The position numbers and the translations under genes were made by a program. A model generated the notes under the pieces. That model was given only the letters and a program-made list of their open reading frames with translations, ran no database searches and had not been told where the DNA came from. Below, piece after piece: positions 23,640 through 32,800 of a DNA stretch of 64,000 nucleotides. Where the stretch lies: assembly GCA_035468985.1 (NCBI GenBank), contig DATISF010000055.1, forward strand, positions 1-64,000, read 5' to 3'. This DNA is from DASVHS01 sp035468985 (GTDB taxonomy: Bacteria; Acidobacteriota; Thermoanaerobaculia; Gp7-AA8). Position 1 is the stretch's first letter, and each line of letters begins with the position of its first letter.

Positions 23640-24485
23640 GGCGGATCGGATCGCGAATGCAAACGCAGGTGACTCGCGAATGCGTTGGGGACGCGTTGAC
23701 CGTCATCTCGAGCCGCGAAGACCCCCCACGAGCCGGTAACAAACGGCCTCGTTTCACCGGTATCGTTCCCTGAACCTCGACCACGACGCCCGAGAGAGCT
23801 ACGGCTGTCGCGGCGCAACGGCCAGCGAAGGGGAAGGATCTGAAGTTGCGCATCCACCGACGCGCAGTTCAAAGTCACGGTGGAGAAGCTGCACGACGCG
23901 CGCGCGGCCCGGTGCGGATGCTGAACGGGACGTGGACGCGGTGAGCGTCACCCCTGAACGCGATCTCGATCTCCGAGGCGATCCTTGCCAGCCGGCGATC
24001 GCGCGTCCACAGCTCCATATCCGGCCCGAGAACCGCCGACGCGAGCGAAGGAACCTTCGAACAAGTCGTCATCCTGAGTCGGCGAAGCTCTGCCCTTGGA
24101 TGTTCACGTCATCCTGAGTCGGCAAAGCGCGACGAAGGATCTCAGGATGCGAAAACGCCGGCCATTTCGAGATCCTTCGCCGTCTTCGCGGCTCAGGATG
24201 ACGTGAACAACGACTTGCGCAGGGATTCCCCAGCCGTCATGCCGGCGCGCGTCGTCCGTTCCTGGTCAGGAGGGCAATGATTGCACCGGCCGCGAGCGCG
24301 GCGATCGCCGGCGATCGTCGTGGCCGCCCTCGTGGCCGTGGCCATCTGCACCTGGATGTTCACGTCATCCTGAGTCGGCGAAGCGCGACGAAGGATCTCA
24401 GGATGCGAAAACGCGTGCCATTTCGAGATCCTTCGCCGTCTTCGCGGCTCAGGATGACGTGAACAACGGCTTGCGCAGAGGTTCA
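23640..24485. repeat. Repeat-rich gap with two full family A copies
   Basis: Full family A palindromes at 24108-24202 and 24364-24458 are inverted relative to the copy at 191-285; half arms lie at 24067-24090 and degenerate arms near 23700 and 23820. Apart from the VapC relic at 23935-24072 I see no gene in this ~840-bp stretch, which separates two minus-strand genes. Confidence 0.8.
23935..24072 (-). pseudogene. C-terminal relic of a VapC-type PIN toxin gene
   Basis: The minus strand encodes MELWTRDRRLARIASEIEIAF, like the last strand and helix of VapC PIN domains (the LWTRDRRLA motif with its metal-binding Asp). The first three quarters of the gene are missing; a family A repeat begins close by on the 5' side. 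It is too short to be functional. Confidence 0.5.
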
Positions 24486-25505
24486 CTAGTCGTCTTCTGC
24501 GCCTGGCGCGACCGGCACCGCGGGCTTTCCGGTGATCGCCTGAACGATCCTTGGCACATGGACGTGGCACGTCTCGACGATCACGCTCACTTTTCTCGGC
24601 GGCGTTCCGGCGATTGCCGTTCCGGCGATGTACACGCCGGGAACGTTCGTCTCCATCGTCTGCGGATCGTGCACCGGCTCGCGGGCCGGCCCTCGCACTT
24701 CCACGCCGAGCATGTCGAAAAGCGAGGTGTCCTGGCGGTACCCCGTCATCAGCAGAACGAAGTCGGCGGGAATTTCGCCGATCGGGTCGATCACCACCGA
24801 GCCGCGGCGGATTTCGACCGGTGTCGTGTTCGGCAGAAATCTCACCAGCCCGTCGCGGATGAGCGCCCGCACTTCCGGCAGCAGCCAGAATTTCACGACT
24901 TTCGGATCGAAATCGCTTTGCCGGTAGCTGATCGTGACGTGCGCTCCCGCGCGATGACAGCGCACCGCCGCTTCAACGGCGGAGTTGCGGCCGCCGATGA
25001 CCAGCAGCTTCTTGCCGAAGTACTTGTGCGGATCGTGGAAGAAATGGCTGACGTGTGGCAGGTCCTCGCCGGGAATCTCCAGCGTACGCGCCGCATGCAT
25101 CGCACCGATTGCGAGCACGACGTGATCGGCGCGGTATTGCTTCTTCGTTCCGTGAATCGTGTGTGTTTCCAGCTCGAACGATCCGCCGGGCATGCGTTGG
25201 ATCCGTTCCACGCGCTCGTAAGTGTGGACGTCGAGCTCGAACTGGATCGCCAGCGAGCGCAGATAGGCGAGGTACTCCTCGCGTGTGATCTTCTGCTGGG
25301 TGGAGGTCTGGATGGGGACGCCGGCCAGCGCCAGCTTGTCCGAGCTGGAGTGGAACAGCATGTCGATCGGATACCACTCGATCGTCGAACCGATCTGGCC
25401 GGCATCGATCTGCACGTAATCGGCACCGGCTTTTTTCAGGGCGATGGCCAGCTCGATTCCGATCGGTCCCGCGCCGATGATGGCGATGTCGTGTGATTCG
25501 GTCAC
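24486..25505 (-). CDS. ypdA: YpdA-family FAD/NADPH thiol-disulfide reductase (putative bacillithiol disulfide reductase)
   Basis: 339 residues, GTG start overlapping the upstream TerB-like gene by four bases (GTGA). The FAD motif is IIGAGPIGIELAIAL at the N-terminus; the NAD(P)H motif is LLVIGGRNSAVEAAV near residue 170; QIGSTIEWYP and the late NVPGVYIAGTAIAG match YpdA. YpdA reduces oxidised bacillithiol with NADPH and lacks the CxxC pair of thioredoxin reductases, as here. The bacillithiol synthesis genes bshA, bshB and bshC are not in this window, so the thiol substrate remains an inference. Confidence 0.85.
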   Translation of the reverse strand: MTESHDIAIIGAGPIGIELAIALKKAGADYVQIDAGQIGSTIEWYPIDMLFHSSSDKLALAGVPIQTSTQQKITREEYLAYLRSLAIQFELDVHTYERVERIQRMPGGSFELETHTIHGTKKQYRADHVVLAIGAMHAARTLEIPGEDLPHVSHFFHDPHKYFGKKLLVIGGRNSAVEAAVRCHRAGAHVTISYRQSDFDPKVVKFWLLPEVRALIRDGLVRFLPNTTPVEIRRGSVVIDPIGEIPADFVLLMTGYRQDTSLFDMLGVEVRGPAREPVHDPQTMETNVPGVYIAGTAIAGTPPRKVSVIVETCHVHVPRIVQAITGKPAVPVAPGAEDD

Positions 25506-25969
25506 TGCGCCGCCAATCCGAGGTCGCGCAGAACGGCGACCTTGGCGTCGATCATGACGTGATGTTCGAGACCCAGGAGATCGGCGAGCTTGCGGACGAG
25601 GTAGTTCTCGTAGTCGGTGAGCTTGCCGTCGGCGTAAACCATCCGCCACATCGTCTTGACGATCTCGATTCGCTCGTTGAGTGGCGCGTTCTTGCGGATG
25701 AAGTTCGTGAGTGCAAAGTGATCGATGGTCCGGCTGCGGATCTCCGCCGCCGCATCGATGAGCGCGCGGGCGTCGTCCGGGCCGAGGTGGAACGCGCGCT
25801 GCAGGTACGACGTCAGATCCTCTCCCTCGGCCGGATCGAACTTCCCGTCCGCGTAGCCGATCTCGAGCAGCACCGCCGCTGTTGCCAGACGCAACCGATC
25901 AGGCTGCTCCTCACGCTGGGGCGTGGCCAGCCCCACCTTGAGTCGGTTGACCAGACGTGCGAAGCTCAC
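25502..25969 (-). CDS. TerB-like (tellurite-resistance/DjlA-N fold) protein
   Basis: 155 residues, all helical. Two acidic TerB signatures occur: LEIGYADGKFDPAEGEDL and MVYADGKLTDYENYLVRKLADLLGL, which resemble EF-hand-like metal sites of TerB. TerB proteins associate with the membrane and bind metal, but the cell role in most bacteria is not known. Translational coupling to the YpdA-like reductase suggests involvement in oxidative or metal stress; this is inferred from context only. Confidence 0.82.
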   Translation of the reverse strand: MSFARLVNRLKVGLATPQREEQPDRLRLATAAVLLEIGYADGKFDPAEGEDLTSYLQRAFHLGPDDARALIDAAAEIRSRTIDHFALTNFIRKNAPLNERIEIVKTMWRMVYADGKLTDYENYLVRKLADLLGLEHHVMIDAKVAVLRDLGLAAQ

Positions 25970-25996
25970 GGCGCGATCTTAGCTTAGAGAACGATC

Positions 25997-26491
25997 ATGC
26001 CAAGACGAGACCTGAAACAACTCTCCGACGACGCGTATACGTGGATCTTCGGGATCAACCCCTCCCTCGACGAACCGAAGGAGGCGAAGCTGGTGCAGCG
26101 GGTGGACGCATTCCTCGATCAGTGGGCGGCACATGGCAACCCGATCGACTCGGGACGCGACGTCATCGAGGGCACATTCCTCGTCATCGCGGCCGACAGC
26201 CGCTCCGAACGTTCCGGTTGCTCGATCGACCGGCTGTTCGGAACGCTTCGTCAGCTGGAGCAGGAGCTCGGCGTCAGGATACTCGACGCCAACAGGATCT
26301 TCTTCCGGCACGGTGACGGCCGCGCCGACTCCATGACGCGCGGCGAGTTCCGCGAAAAAGGCGACGCGCACACGATCGTGTTCGACACGACGGCCGAGAC
26401 CCTCGGCCAGATCCGCAACGGCGGGTGGGAGAGGCGCGCGGAGCTCTCGTGGCATCGCGACCTGCTCACGCGGCCAGTGAACGTCCGTTAA
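25997..26491 (+). CDS. Conserved protein of unknown function
   Basis: 164 residues, soluble. Notable stretches are DAFLDQWAAHGNPIDSG, FLVIAADSRSERSGCSIDRLF with a single conserved-looking Cys, and a C-terminal ELSWHRDLL. I have seen similar proteins in Bacteroidota and Acidobacteriota genomes, some wrongly labelled as ABC transporter ATPase, but there is no P-loop here. It is divergent from the TerB-like gene, with 27 bp between them. Function unknown. Confidence 0.7.
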   Translation: MPRRDLKQLSDDAYTWIFGINPSLDEPKEAKLVQRVDAFLDQWAAHGNPIDSGRDVIEGTFLVIAADSRSERSGCSIDRLFGTLRQLEQELGVRILDANRIFFRHGDGRADSMTRGEFREKGDAHTIVFDTTAETLGQIRNGGWERRAELSWHRDLLTRPVNVR

Positions 26492-26585
26492 ACACCTTGT
26501 TTCTCAACTGTCTACTTCGTTGACCGCGCCGCCGCGCCGGGCGCATAGTGCGCAAACCAAAAACTCTGGTACTCAAGGAGCGCCC

Positions 26586-29225
26586 ATGCGGAAACTGTCT
26601 CTCGTATTCCTGGCGATTGCCCTGTGTGCAATCCCTCTCTTTGCCCAGTCCACCACGATCCGCGGCCGTGTGACGATTGCCGCGGACGGCTCGCCCCTCC
26701 CCGGCGCGACCGTATCCATTGATTCGCTGAATCTCAGTACGGTTACCGATGCTTCCGGCCATTACGAGTTGGTCGTGCCGGCCGGGCAGAGTGTGAAGCT
26801 TTCGGTGACGCTGCAAGGCTTCAAGACTCGCACCGCCACGCTCACGGCGAGCGGCGGCGAGCTCACGCGTGATTTCACTCTGCACGTGGCATTCGGTCAG
26901 GAGATCACCGTCGGCTCTCGCGCCATCAACGCCGAAGCGGAGAAGGCCGTGCCGGTCGACATCATCCCCCGGCAGCAGATTGAGTCCACGCCGTCGACCG
27001 AAACGAGCCAGATCCTCGAGAAAGTCGCGCCGTCATTCAACTTCCCGCGGCCGTCGATCTCCGACGGCACCGATTCCGTCCGCCCGGCAACCCTGCGCGG
27101 CCTTGGACCCGATCAGGTGCTGGTCATGGTCAACGGCAAGCGCCAGCACGTGAGCGCGCTCGTGAACGTGAACGGGACGGTCGGACGCGGATCGAGCGGC
27201 GTCGACCTCAACACCATTCCGGCAGCGGCGATCGACAGCGTCGAGATTCTCCGCGACGGCGCGGCCGCGCAGTACGGATCGGACGCCATCGCCGGCGTGC
27301 TCAACATCGTGCTGAAGTCGGATGCCCAGCCGCTGAAGCTCGAGGTGAAAGGCGGTACGACGACACACTCCGACGGCCAGATGCTCGACACGAATCTCAG
27401 CGGCGGATGGAAACTCGGGCGTGGCGCGCTGTTCGGCGTCGTCGAATACCGCGATCGCTACGAGACGAATCGCGCTCTTCCCGATCCGCGCGACCAGGTG
27501 AAGACCGGCGATGCCAAGAACAACGCCGTGGCGCAGCCGAACACGCACTGGGGCGACGCATACGAACGCGATCTCATGTCGCTCTTCAACCTCAACCTTC
27601 CGGTGACCGACGACGGAAAGCAGGTCGTTTACGGATTTGCGAACTACAATCTGCGCCACGGATCGCATGGCGGCAACTACCGCCGCGGCCTGGACGCCAA
27701 CAACTGGCCGCAGATCTACCCCCTCGGATTCCTTCCGCTGATCGAGCCGCGCATCTCCGATGAATCGCTGAACGGCGGCATCCGCGGCGAACTGGCCGGC
27801 TGGTATTACGACCTCGATACCGGATACGGCCACAACAAGTTCGATTTCTACGTGCGGCACTCGCTCAATTCTTCGCTCGGACCGACCAACAACCAGACGT
27901 CGTTCTACGCCGGCTCGCTTGCCGACCGCCTGTACACGACGAATCTCGACCTCTCCCGCGCATTCAACGTCGGCCTCGCCGGCCCGTTGAACGTTGCGGC
28001 CGGAGCGGAGTACCGCAACGAGGGCTACGATGTGACGGCGGGAGAGCCCAACTCGTACATCGACGGCGGATCGCTCAACCAGTTCGGTACGGGTCGCGCC
28101 GGCCCCGGCGCACAGGTGTTCCCCGGTTTCCGTCCGTCGAATGAAGTGAATGCATCGCGCAACAGCAAAGCGCTTTACGCCGATATCGAAGGAGACGTCC
28201 TGCAGAAGTTGCGCGTCGGCGTTGCAGGCCGTTATGAGAACTTCAGCGACTTCGGCAGTACGACGAACGGCAAGCTGACCCTGAGGTACTCGCCGATCCA
28301 GCCGCTGATCTTCCGCGCTGCGGCCAGCACCGGCTTCCGCGCTCCCGCCCTCGGCCAATCGTGGTTCTCGAGCGTGGCCACGAACTTCATCCGCAATCCG
28401 GCCACCGGAAACGTCGAGCCATTCGAAGTGTGGACCGCGCCGGTGAGCAGCCCGATTTCCGTGGCGCTCGGTGCGCAGCCCCTGCGTCCGGAGACGTCGC
28501 GCAATTACAGCGGCGGGTTCGTGCTTCAGCCGATGCAGGACCTGGAGTTCACCGCCGACTACTTCCACATCGATATCAAGCATCGCATCGTGTTATCGGG
28601 TAACTTCAACCAGGCGCAGGTGCAGCCGCTCCTGGCGCCGTTCGGCGCAAGCGGCGCGCGCTTCTTCACGAACGCGATCGACACGCGCACCAATGGCTAC
28701 GATCTCGTCCTGAATCATCAGCACCCGCTGTTCAGCGGCCGCCTCGATCTGTCGGCGGCGTACACCAACAACAAGACGGACATCGTCAGGATCGCGGACA
28801 CACCGCCGCAGCTCACCGGGCTCGGCGCCGTGCTCTTCGACCGCGGCGAGCAGCGCCGTACGGAATGCGGTCAGCCGAAAGACAACATTCGTCTGCTGCA
28901 GAGCTACAGCCAGGGTCCGTTTAACGTGACGATGCGGCAGGCGCGGTACGGCGACTTCTGCAGCGCGACGATCAGCCCCCTCGACGATCAGATCTACACC
29001 GCGAAATGGCTCGCTGATCTCGATTTCTCGTATCAGTGGGGCCGTTACACGTTCGGTGTTGGCGCGGAGAATCTGTTCGACACGTTCCCCGACAAGAACC
29101 TCAAGGCGGGGATTCCGTCCGGCTCCGCCCAGGTCGGCAGCGCCGGCGTGTTCGCCTACCCCGGCAATTCGCCGTTCGGCATGAACGGACGCTTCGTGTA
29201 CTCGCGCGTCAACATGCGTTTTTGA
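26586..29225 (+). CDS. TonB-dependent outer-membrane receptor
   Basis: 879 residues. A signal peptide of ~20 residues (ending PLFAQ) is followed by a carboxypeptidase-regulatory-like beta sandwich (~22-100, GRVTIAADGSPLPGATVSI), a plug domain (~115-245: VDIIPRQQIESTP, LRGLGPDQVLVMVNGKR, VEILRDGAAAQYGSDAIAGV) and a long 22-strand barrel ending in an aromatic C-terminus (VYSRVNMRF). It imports a large substrate with TonB energy; the substrate is not evident. A strong 13-bp hairpin follows at 29234-29270. Confidence 0.93.
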   Translation: MRKLSLVFLAIALCAIPLFAQSTTIRGRVTIAADGSPLPGATVSIDSLNLSTVTDASGHYELVVPAGQSVKLSVTLQGFKTRTATLTASGGELTRDFTLHVAFGQEITVGSRAINAEAEKAVPVDIIPRQQIESTPSTETSQILEKVAPSFNFPRPSISDGTDSVRPATLRGLGPDQVLVMVNGKRQHVSALVNVNGTVGRGSSGVDLNTIPAAAIDSVEILRDGAAAQYGSDAIAGVLNIVLKSDAQPLKLEVKGGTTTHSDGQMLDTNLSGGWKLGRGALFGVVEYRDRYETNRALPDPRDQVKTGDAKNNAVAQPNTHWGDAYERDLMSLFNLNLPVTDDGKQVVYGFANYNLRHGSHGGNYRRGLDANNWPQIYPLGFLPLIEPRISDESLNGGIRGELAGWYYDLDTGYGHNKFDFYVRHSLNSSLGPTNNQTSFYAGSLADRLYTTNLDLSRAFNVGLAGPLNVAAGAEYRNEGYDVTAGEPNSYIDGGSLNQFGTGRAGPGAQVFPGFRPSNEVNASRNSKALYADIEGDVLQKLRVGVAGRYENFSDFGSTTNGKLTLRYSPIQPLIFRAAASTGFRAPALGQSWFSSVATNFIRNPATGNVEPFEVWTAPVSSPISVALGAQPLRPETSRNYSGGFVLQPMQDLEFTADYFHIDIKHRIVLSGNFNQAQVQPLLAPFGASGARFFTNAIDTRTNGYDLVLNHQHPLFSGRLDLSAAYTNNKTDIVRIADTPPQLTGLGAVLFDRGEQRRTECGQPKDNIRLLQSYSQGPFNVTMRQARYGDFCSATISPLDDQIYTAKWLADLDFSYQWGRYTFGVGAENLFDTFPDKNLKAGIPSGSAQVGSAGVFAYPGNSPFGMNGRFVYSRVNMRF

Positions 29226-29233
29226 TCCACGTG

Positions 29234-29270
29234 CGGCCGTAAGCGGTTGAAGTCCAGCCGCTTACGGCCG
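29234..29270 (+). terminator. Strong hairpin after the TonB receptor gene
   Basis: Perfect 13-bp inverted repeat CGGCCGTAAGCGG / CCGCTTACGGCCG with an 11-nt loop, starting 9 bp after the receptor stop. No T-run follows, so termination may be weak or the hairpin may protect the mRNA end. Confidence 0.6.
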
Positions 29271-29308
29271 CCCCCGCGGTGCACGCCGCTTGCAACGAAT
29301 TTCCCGCG

Positions 29309-29836
29309 GTGAATACGACGAAAAAGGTGTCGCTCCTCATTGTGGATGATGATCCGCCGATCAGGAGGCTGCTCGAGCGTGTGGCCGTGCGCGCGGGATT
29401 CGACGTGGATACCGCAAGAGACGGCGTCGAAGCGCTCGAGAAGATGGAGAAGAGGCAGTACGCCATCGCCATCATCGATCTGATGATGCCGCGTCTCTCC
29501 GGCTACGACCTCGTGCAGAAGATCAGTTTGCTCGATCCGCGGCCGGTGATCATCGTCGCCACCGCGTTGACGAACGGAGACGTGGCGAAGATCGACGACA
29601 CGCTCGTCCGCCGCGTCATCAGGAAACCGTTCGATGTGAAATCGGTGGCCGACGCGCTCGTTGACACCGCCCGGCACATCGCCGAGAAACAGGCAGGGCT
29701 GGAAACGCCCGTTCCTATCGCGTCACCGGATGCGGCACTCATCAAGGTGATCGACGACGAGACCAAGGCGGACGAGGAAAAGAGCGACGAGAGGAAGCCG
29801 CCCAGCGACGAGCTGCCGAAGCGGACACCTACTTGA
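29309..29836 (+). CDS. Single-domain response regulator with acidic tail
   Basis: 175 residues. Residues ~5-120 form a receiver: LLIVDDDPP (acidic pocket), IIDLMMPRLSGYD with the phospho-acceptor Asp near residue 53, ATAL (Thr) and RKPF (Lys). The last ~45 residues are charged and probably disordered; there is no DNA-binding domain, so it works by protein contact. GTG start at 29309 is my choice; another GTG at 29279 is possible. It converges on and overlaps by 8 bp the 2-oxoglutarate enzyme gene. Confidence 0.82.
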   Translation: MNTTKKVSLLIVDDDPPIRRLLERVAVRAGFDVDTARDGVEALEKMEKRQYAIAIIDLMMPRLSGYDLVQKISLLDPRPVIIVATALTNGDVAKIDDTLVRRVIRKPFDVKSVADALVDTARHIAEKQAGLETPVPIASPDAALIKVIDDETKADEEKSDERKPPSDELPKRTPT

Positions 29837-32800
29837 TCGCCGACTCCACGAGCGCGTGCTGCTGGTCCTCGTGACGGTGGTGTGATCCGGTGGCCGGCGC
29901 CGCAGAGATGGGCCGTCCGGCGTAACGCAGTTCTTGGCCGCTCGTCAGCAAACTCAACAGGCGCTCGTGCAGGAACGGCCAGGCGCCCATGTTGCGCGGT
30001 TCTTCCTGCACCCATACGACTTCCGTTGCGTTCGGGAACTGCTTGAGCGCGCCGGCGATCATCGGCTGCGGGAACGGATAGAACTGCTCGAGCCGGATGA
30101 TCGGCACGTTCGCGTTTGCCTTGTCGCGCCCGGTCTTCAGGTCGTAGTAGACCTTGCCGGAGGTGACGACGATTCGCTTGACGTCTCCGGCTGAAGCCGG
30201 GGCTCCATCGAGCAGGACCGGTTCGAAGCGGCCGCTGGTCAGATCGTCGATCCTGGAGATTGCCATCGGATGCCGCAGCAGCGACTTCGGCGTCATCACG
30301 ATCAGCGCCTTGCGCGGGTTGTTCTTCATCTGCCGCCGCAGAGCGTGGAAGTACTGCGCCGGCGTCGTCGGATAGATCACCTGCATGTTGCCTTCGGCGC
30401 AGAGCGTGAGGAACCGCTCGAGCCGGGCGCTCGAATGCTCGGGTCCCTGGCCTTCGTATCCGTGCGGCAACAGCATCGTCAGGCCGCTGTGCTGGCCCCA
30501 CTTCTCTTCGGCGCTGGAGATGAACTGATCGATGACGATCTGCGCGCCGTTCATGAAATCGCCGAACTGCGCCTCCCACATCACCAGGGAGTCGGGGTCG
30601 GCGACGGAGTACCCGTATTCGAATCCGAGGACTCCGTACTCGGAGAGGAGCGAGTCGTAGACCGAGAACGGCTCATTCGCGGTGGTGTCCGATGCCAGCA
30701 CGTTCAGCGGAACGTAGCCTTGCCCGCTGACGTAATCGAACAGGATGGCGTGTCGATGGGAGAACGTGCCTCGCCCGCTGTCCTGACCGGAAAGGCGCAC
30801 GCGGTAGCCGTCGAGGATCAGCGATCCAAACGCCATCATCTCGCCGAAGCCCCAGTCCATCGGCTCCTTTCCTTCGGCCATGGCCTGGCGCCGGGCGAGA
30901 ACGGGTTTGAGTTTCGGGTGCGCCGTGAAGTTCTCCGGTGTCGCCGTCAGCGCGCGGCCGACCTTCTCCACCTGCTCGCGCGGGATCGACGTGTCGGGCG
31001 ACGGCTCCTTCTGAAATCCGGTGATCTCTTCGTCGGTGTAGAGAGGGTCTTTTCTCGCGGGAGGCGGTGTCTGCTCCTTGGTGCGCTCGAACGCTTCCTG
31101 CAGTTTCGACTGAAACGCGTCCAGCCACTGCTCCGCCTCTTTCGGATCGATGTCCCCTTTGCGCAGCAGCGTCTCCGTGTAGATCTTGCGAACGGAGCGG
31201 TGCTCCTTGATCAGCTTGTACATCTTCGGCTGGGTGAGCGAAGGCTCGTCGCCTTCGTTGTGACCCCAGCGCCGGTAGCAGAGCATGTCGATGACGACGT
31301 CCTTCTGGAACTGCTGGCGGAAGTCATACGCCAGCTTGATGGCCCGGATGCACGCCTCGGGATCATCGCCGTTGACGTGGAAGATCGGAGCCATGACGGC
31401 CTTGGCCACGTCGGTCGCGTACGTCGATGAGCGCGCCGCTTCGGGGCCGGTGGTGAATCCGATCTGGTTGTTGACGACGACGTGGATCGTGCCGCCGGTC
31501 CGATAACCCCTCAGTTGCGAGAAGTTCAAGGTCTCCGCGACGACGCCCTGGCCCGCGAACGCCGCATCGCCATGCAGGAGAAGCGGAAGGACGAACGAGT
31601 GCTTGCGGTCATTGATCAGCGTCTGCTTGGCGCGGGTCATCCCTTCGACGACAGGATCGACGGCCTCGAGATGGCTCGGGTTGGACGCCAGCGTGAGCTT
31701 GAGCGACACATTCGACGGCGAGGTGTGCGTCCCCTCGGCGCCGAGGTGGTACTTCACGTCGCCGGAACCCTGGGTCGAGCTCGGATCGACGTCGCCTTCG
31801 AACTCGCGGAAGATCTGCTCGTAGGACTTGCCGAGAAGATTGGCGAGCACGTTGAGCCGGCCGCGGTGCGGCATGCCGATCACTGTTTCGACCACGCCGT
31901 CGCCCGCCGCTTCGTTCAGGAGGTAGTCGAGCATCGGGATGAGCGACTCCGCGCCTTCGAGCGAGAAGCGCTTGTGGCCGACGTATTTCGTGTGCAGGAA
32001 TCGCTCGAACGCCTCGGCGTCGTTGAGCTTCATCAGAATGCGGCGCTTGGTCTCGAGATCGAGCGGCTGCTTGTTTCGCGACGGCTCCATCCGGTCCTGC
32101 AGCCACTTCTTCTGGTCGGTCTCCTTCAGGTGCATGTACTCGGGACCGATCTTTCCGCAGTACGTCTCGCGGAGCGTGTCGAGGATGTCGCGCAGCTTCG
32201 CGGTCATCTTTCCGCACAGGCCGCCGCAGACGAACTCACGATCGAGATCCCAGATCGTGAGGCCGTAGTACTGCGGGTTCAGCTCGGCGTGATGGCCGAC
32301 TTTGTATTCGAGCGGATCGAGATCGGCGAGCAGATGGCCGCGCACGCGGAACGCATTGATCATCTGCAACACCGCCGCTTCGCGGGCCACGATCTCGTCG
32401 GTGGCCGCCCCGCCGAGGTTCAGGCGGTTGCGGTCGCGCGACCAGCGGACCGGCTCATACGGGATCCGCAGGTCGCGGTAGATCTCGTCATAGAAGTGAT
32501 CTTCGCCGGTCAGCAGCTCGTGGATGCGGGCGAGAAAGGCGCCCGACTCCGCGCCCTGGATGATGCGATGGTCGTACGTCGACGTCATGGTCATCACCTT
32601 GGAGATGCCGAGGTCGGCGAGAACGCTCGGATCAGAAGCGGAGTACTCGGCGGGATAGTCGATCTGCCCGGTGGCGATGATCGTGCCCTGCGACTGCATC
32701 AGCCGCGGCACCGAGGCGTTCGTGCCGATCGTCCCGGGATTGGTGAGCGAGATCGTCGTCCCTTCGAAATCGGAGATCTCGAGCGTGTTGTTGCGCGCCT

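Noticed and set aside
191..24458. CRISPR array formed by the family A repeats
   Set aside because: Copies are long, far apart, palindromic, in both orientations and without uniform spacers; no cas genes are present.
30187..30206. In-frame hairpin repeat inside kgd near the C-terminus
   Set aside because: Similar to the hairpin at 41173, but the encoded stretch fits the expected length of E1 enzymes there, so insertion is not shown; listed only as a weak repeat match.
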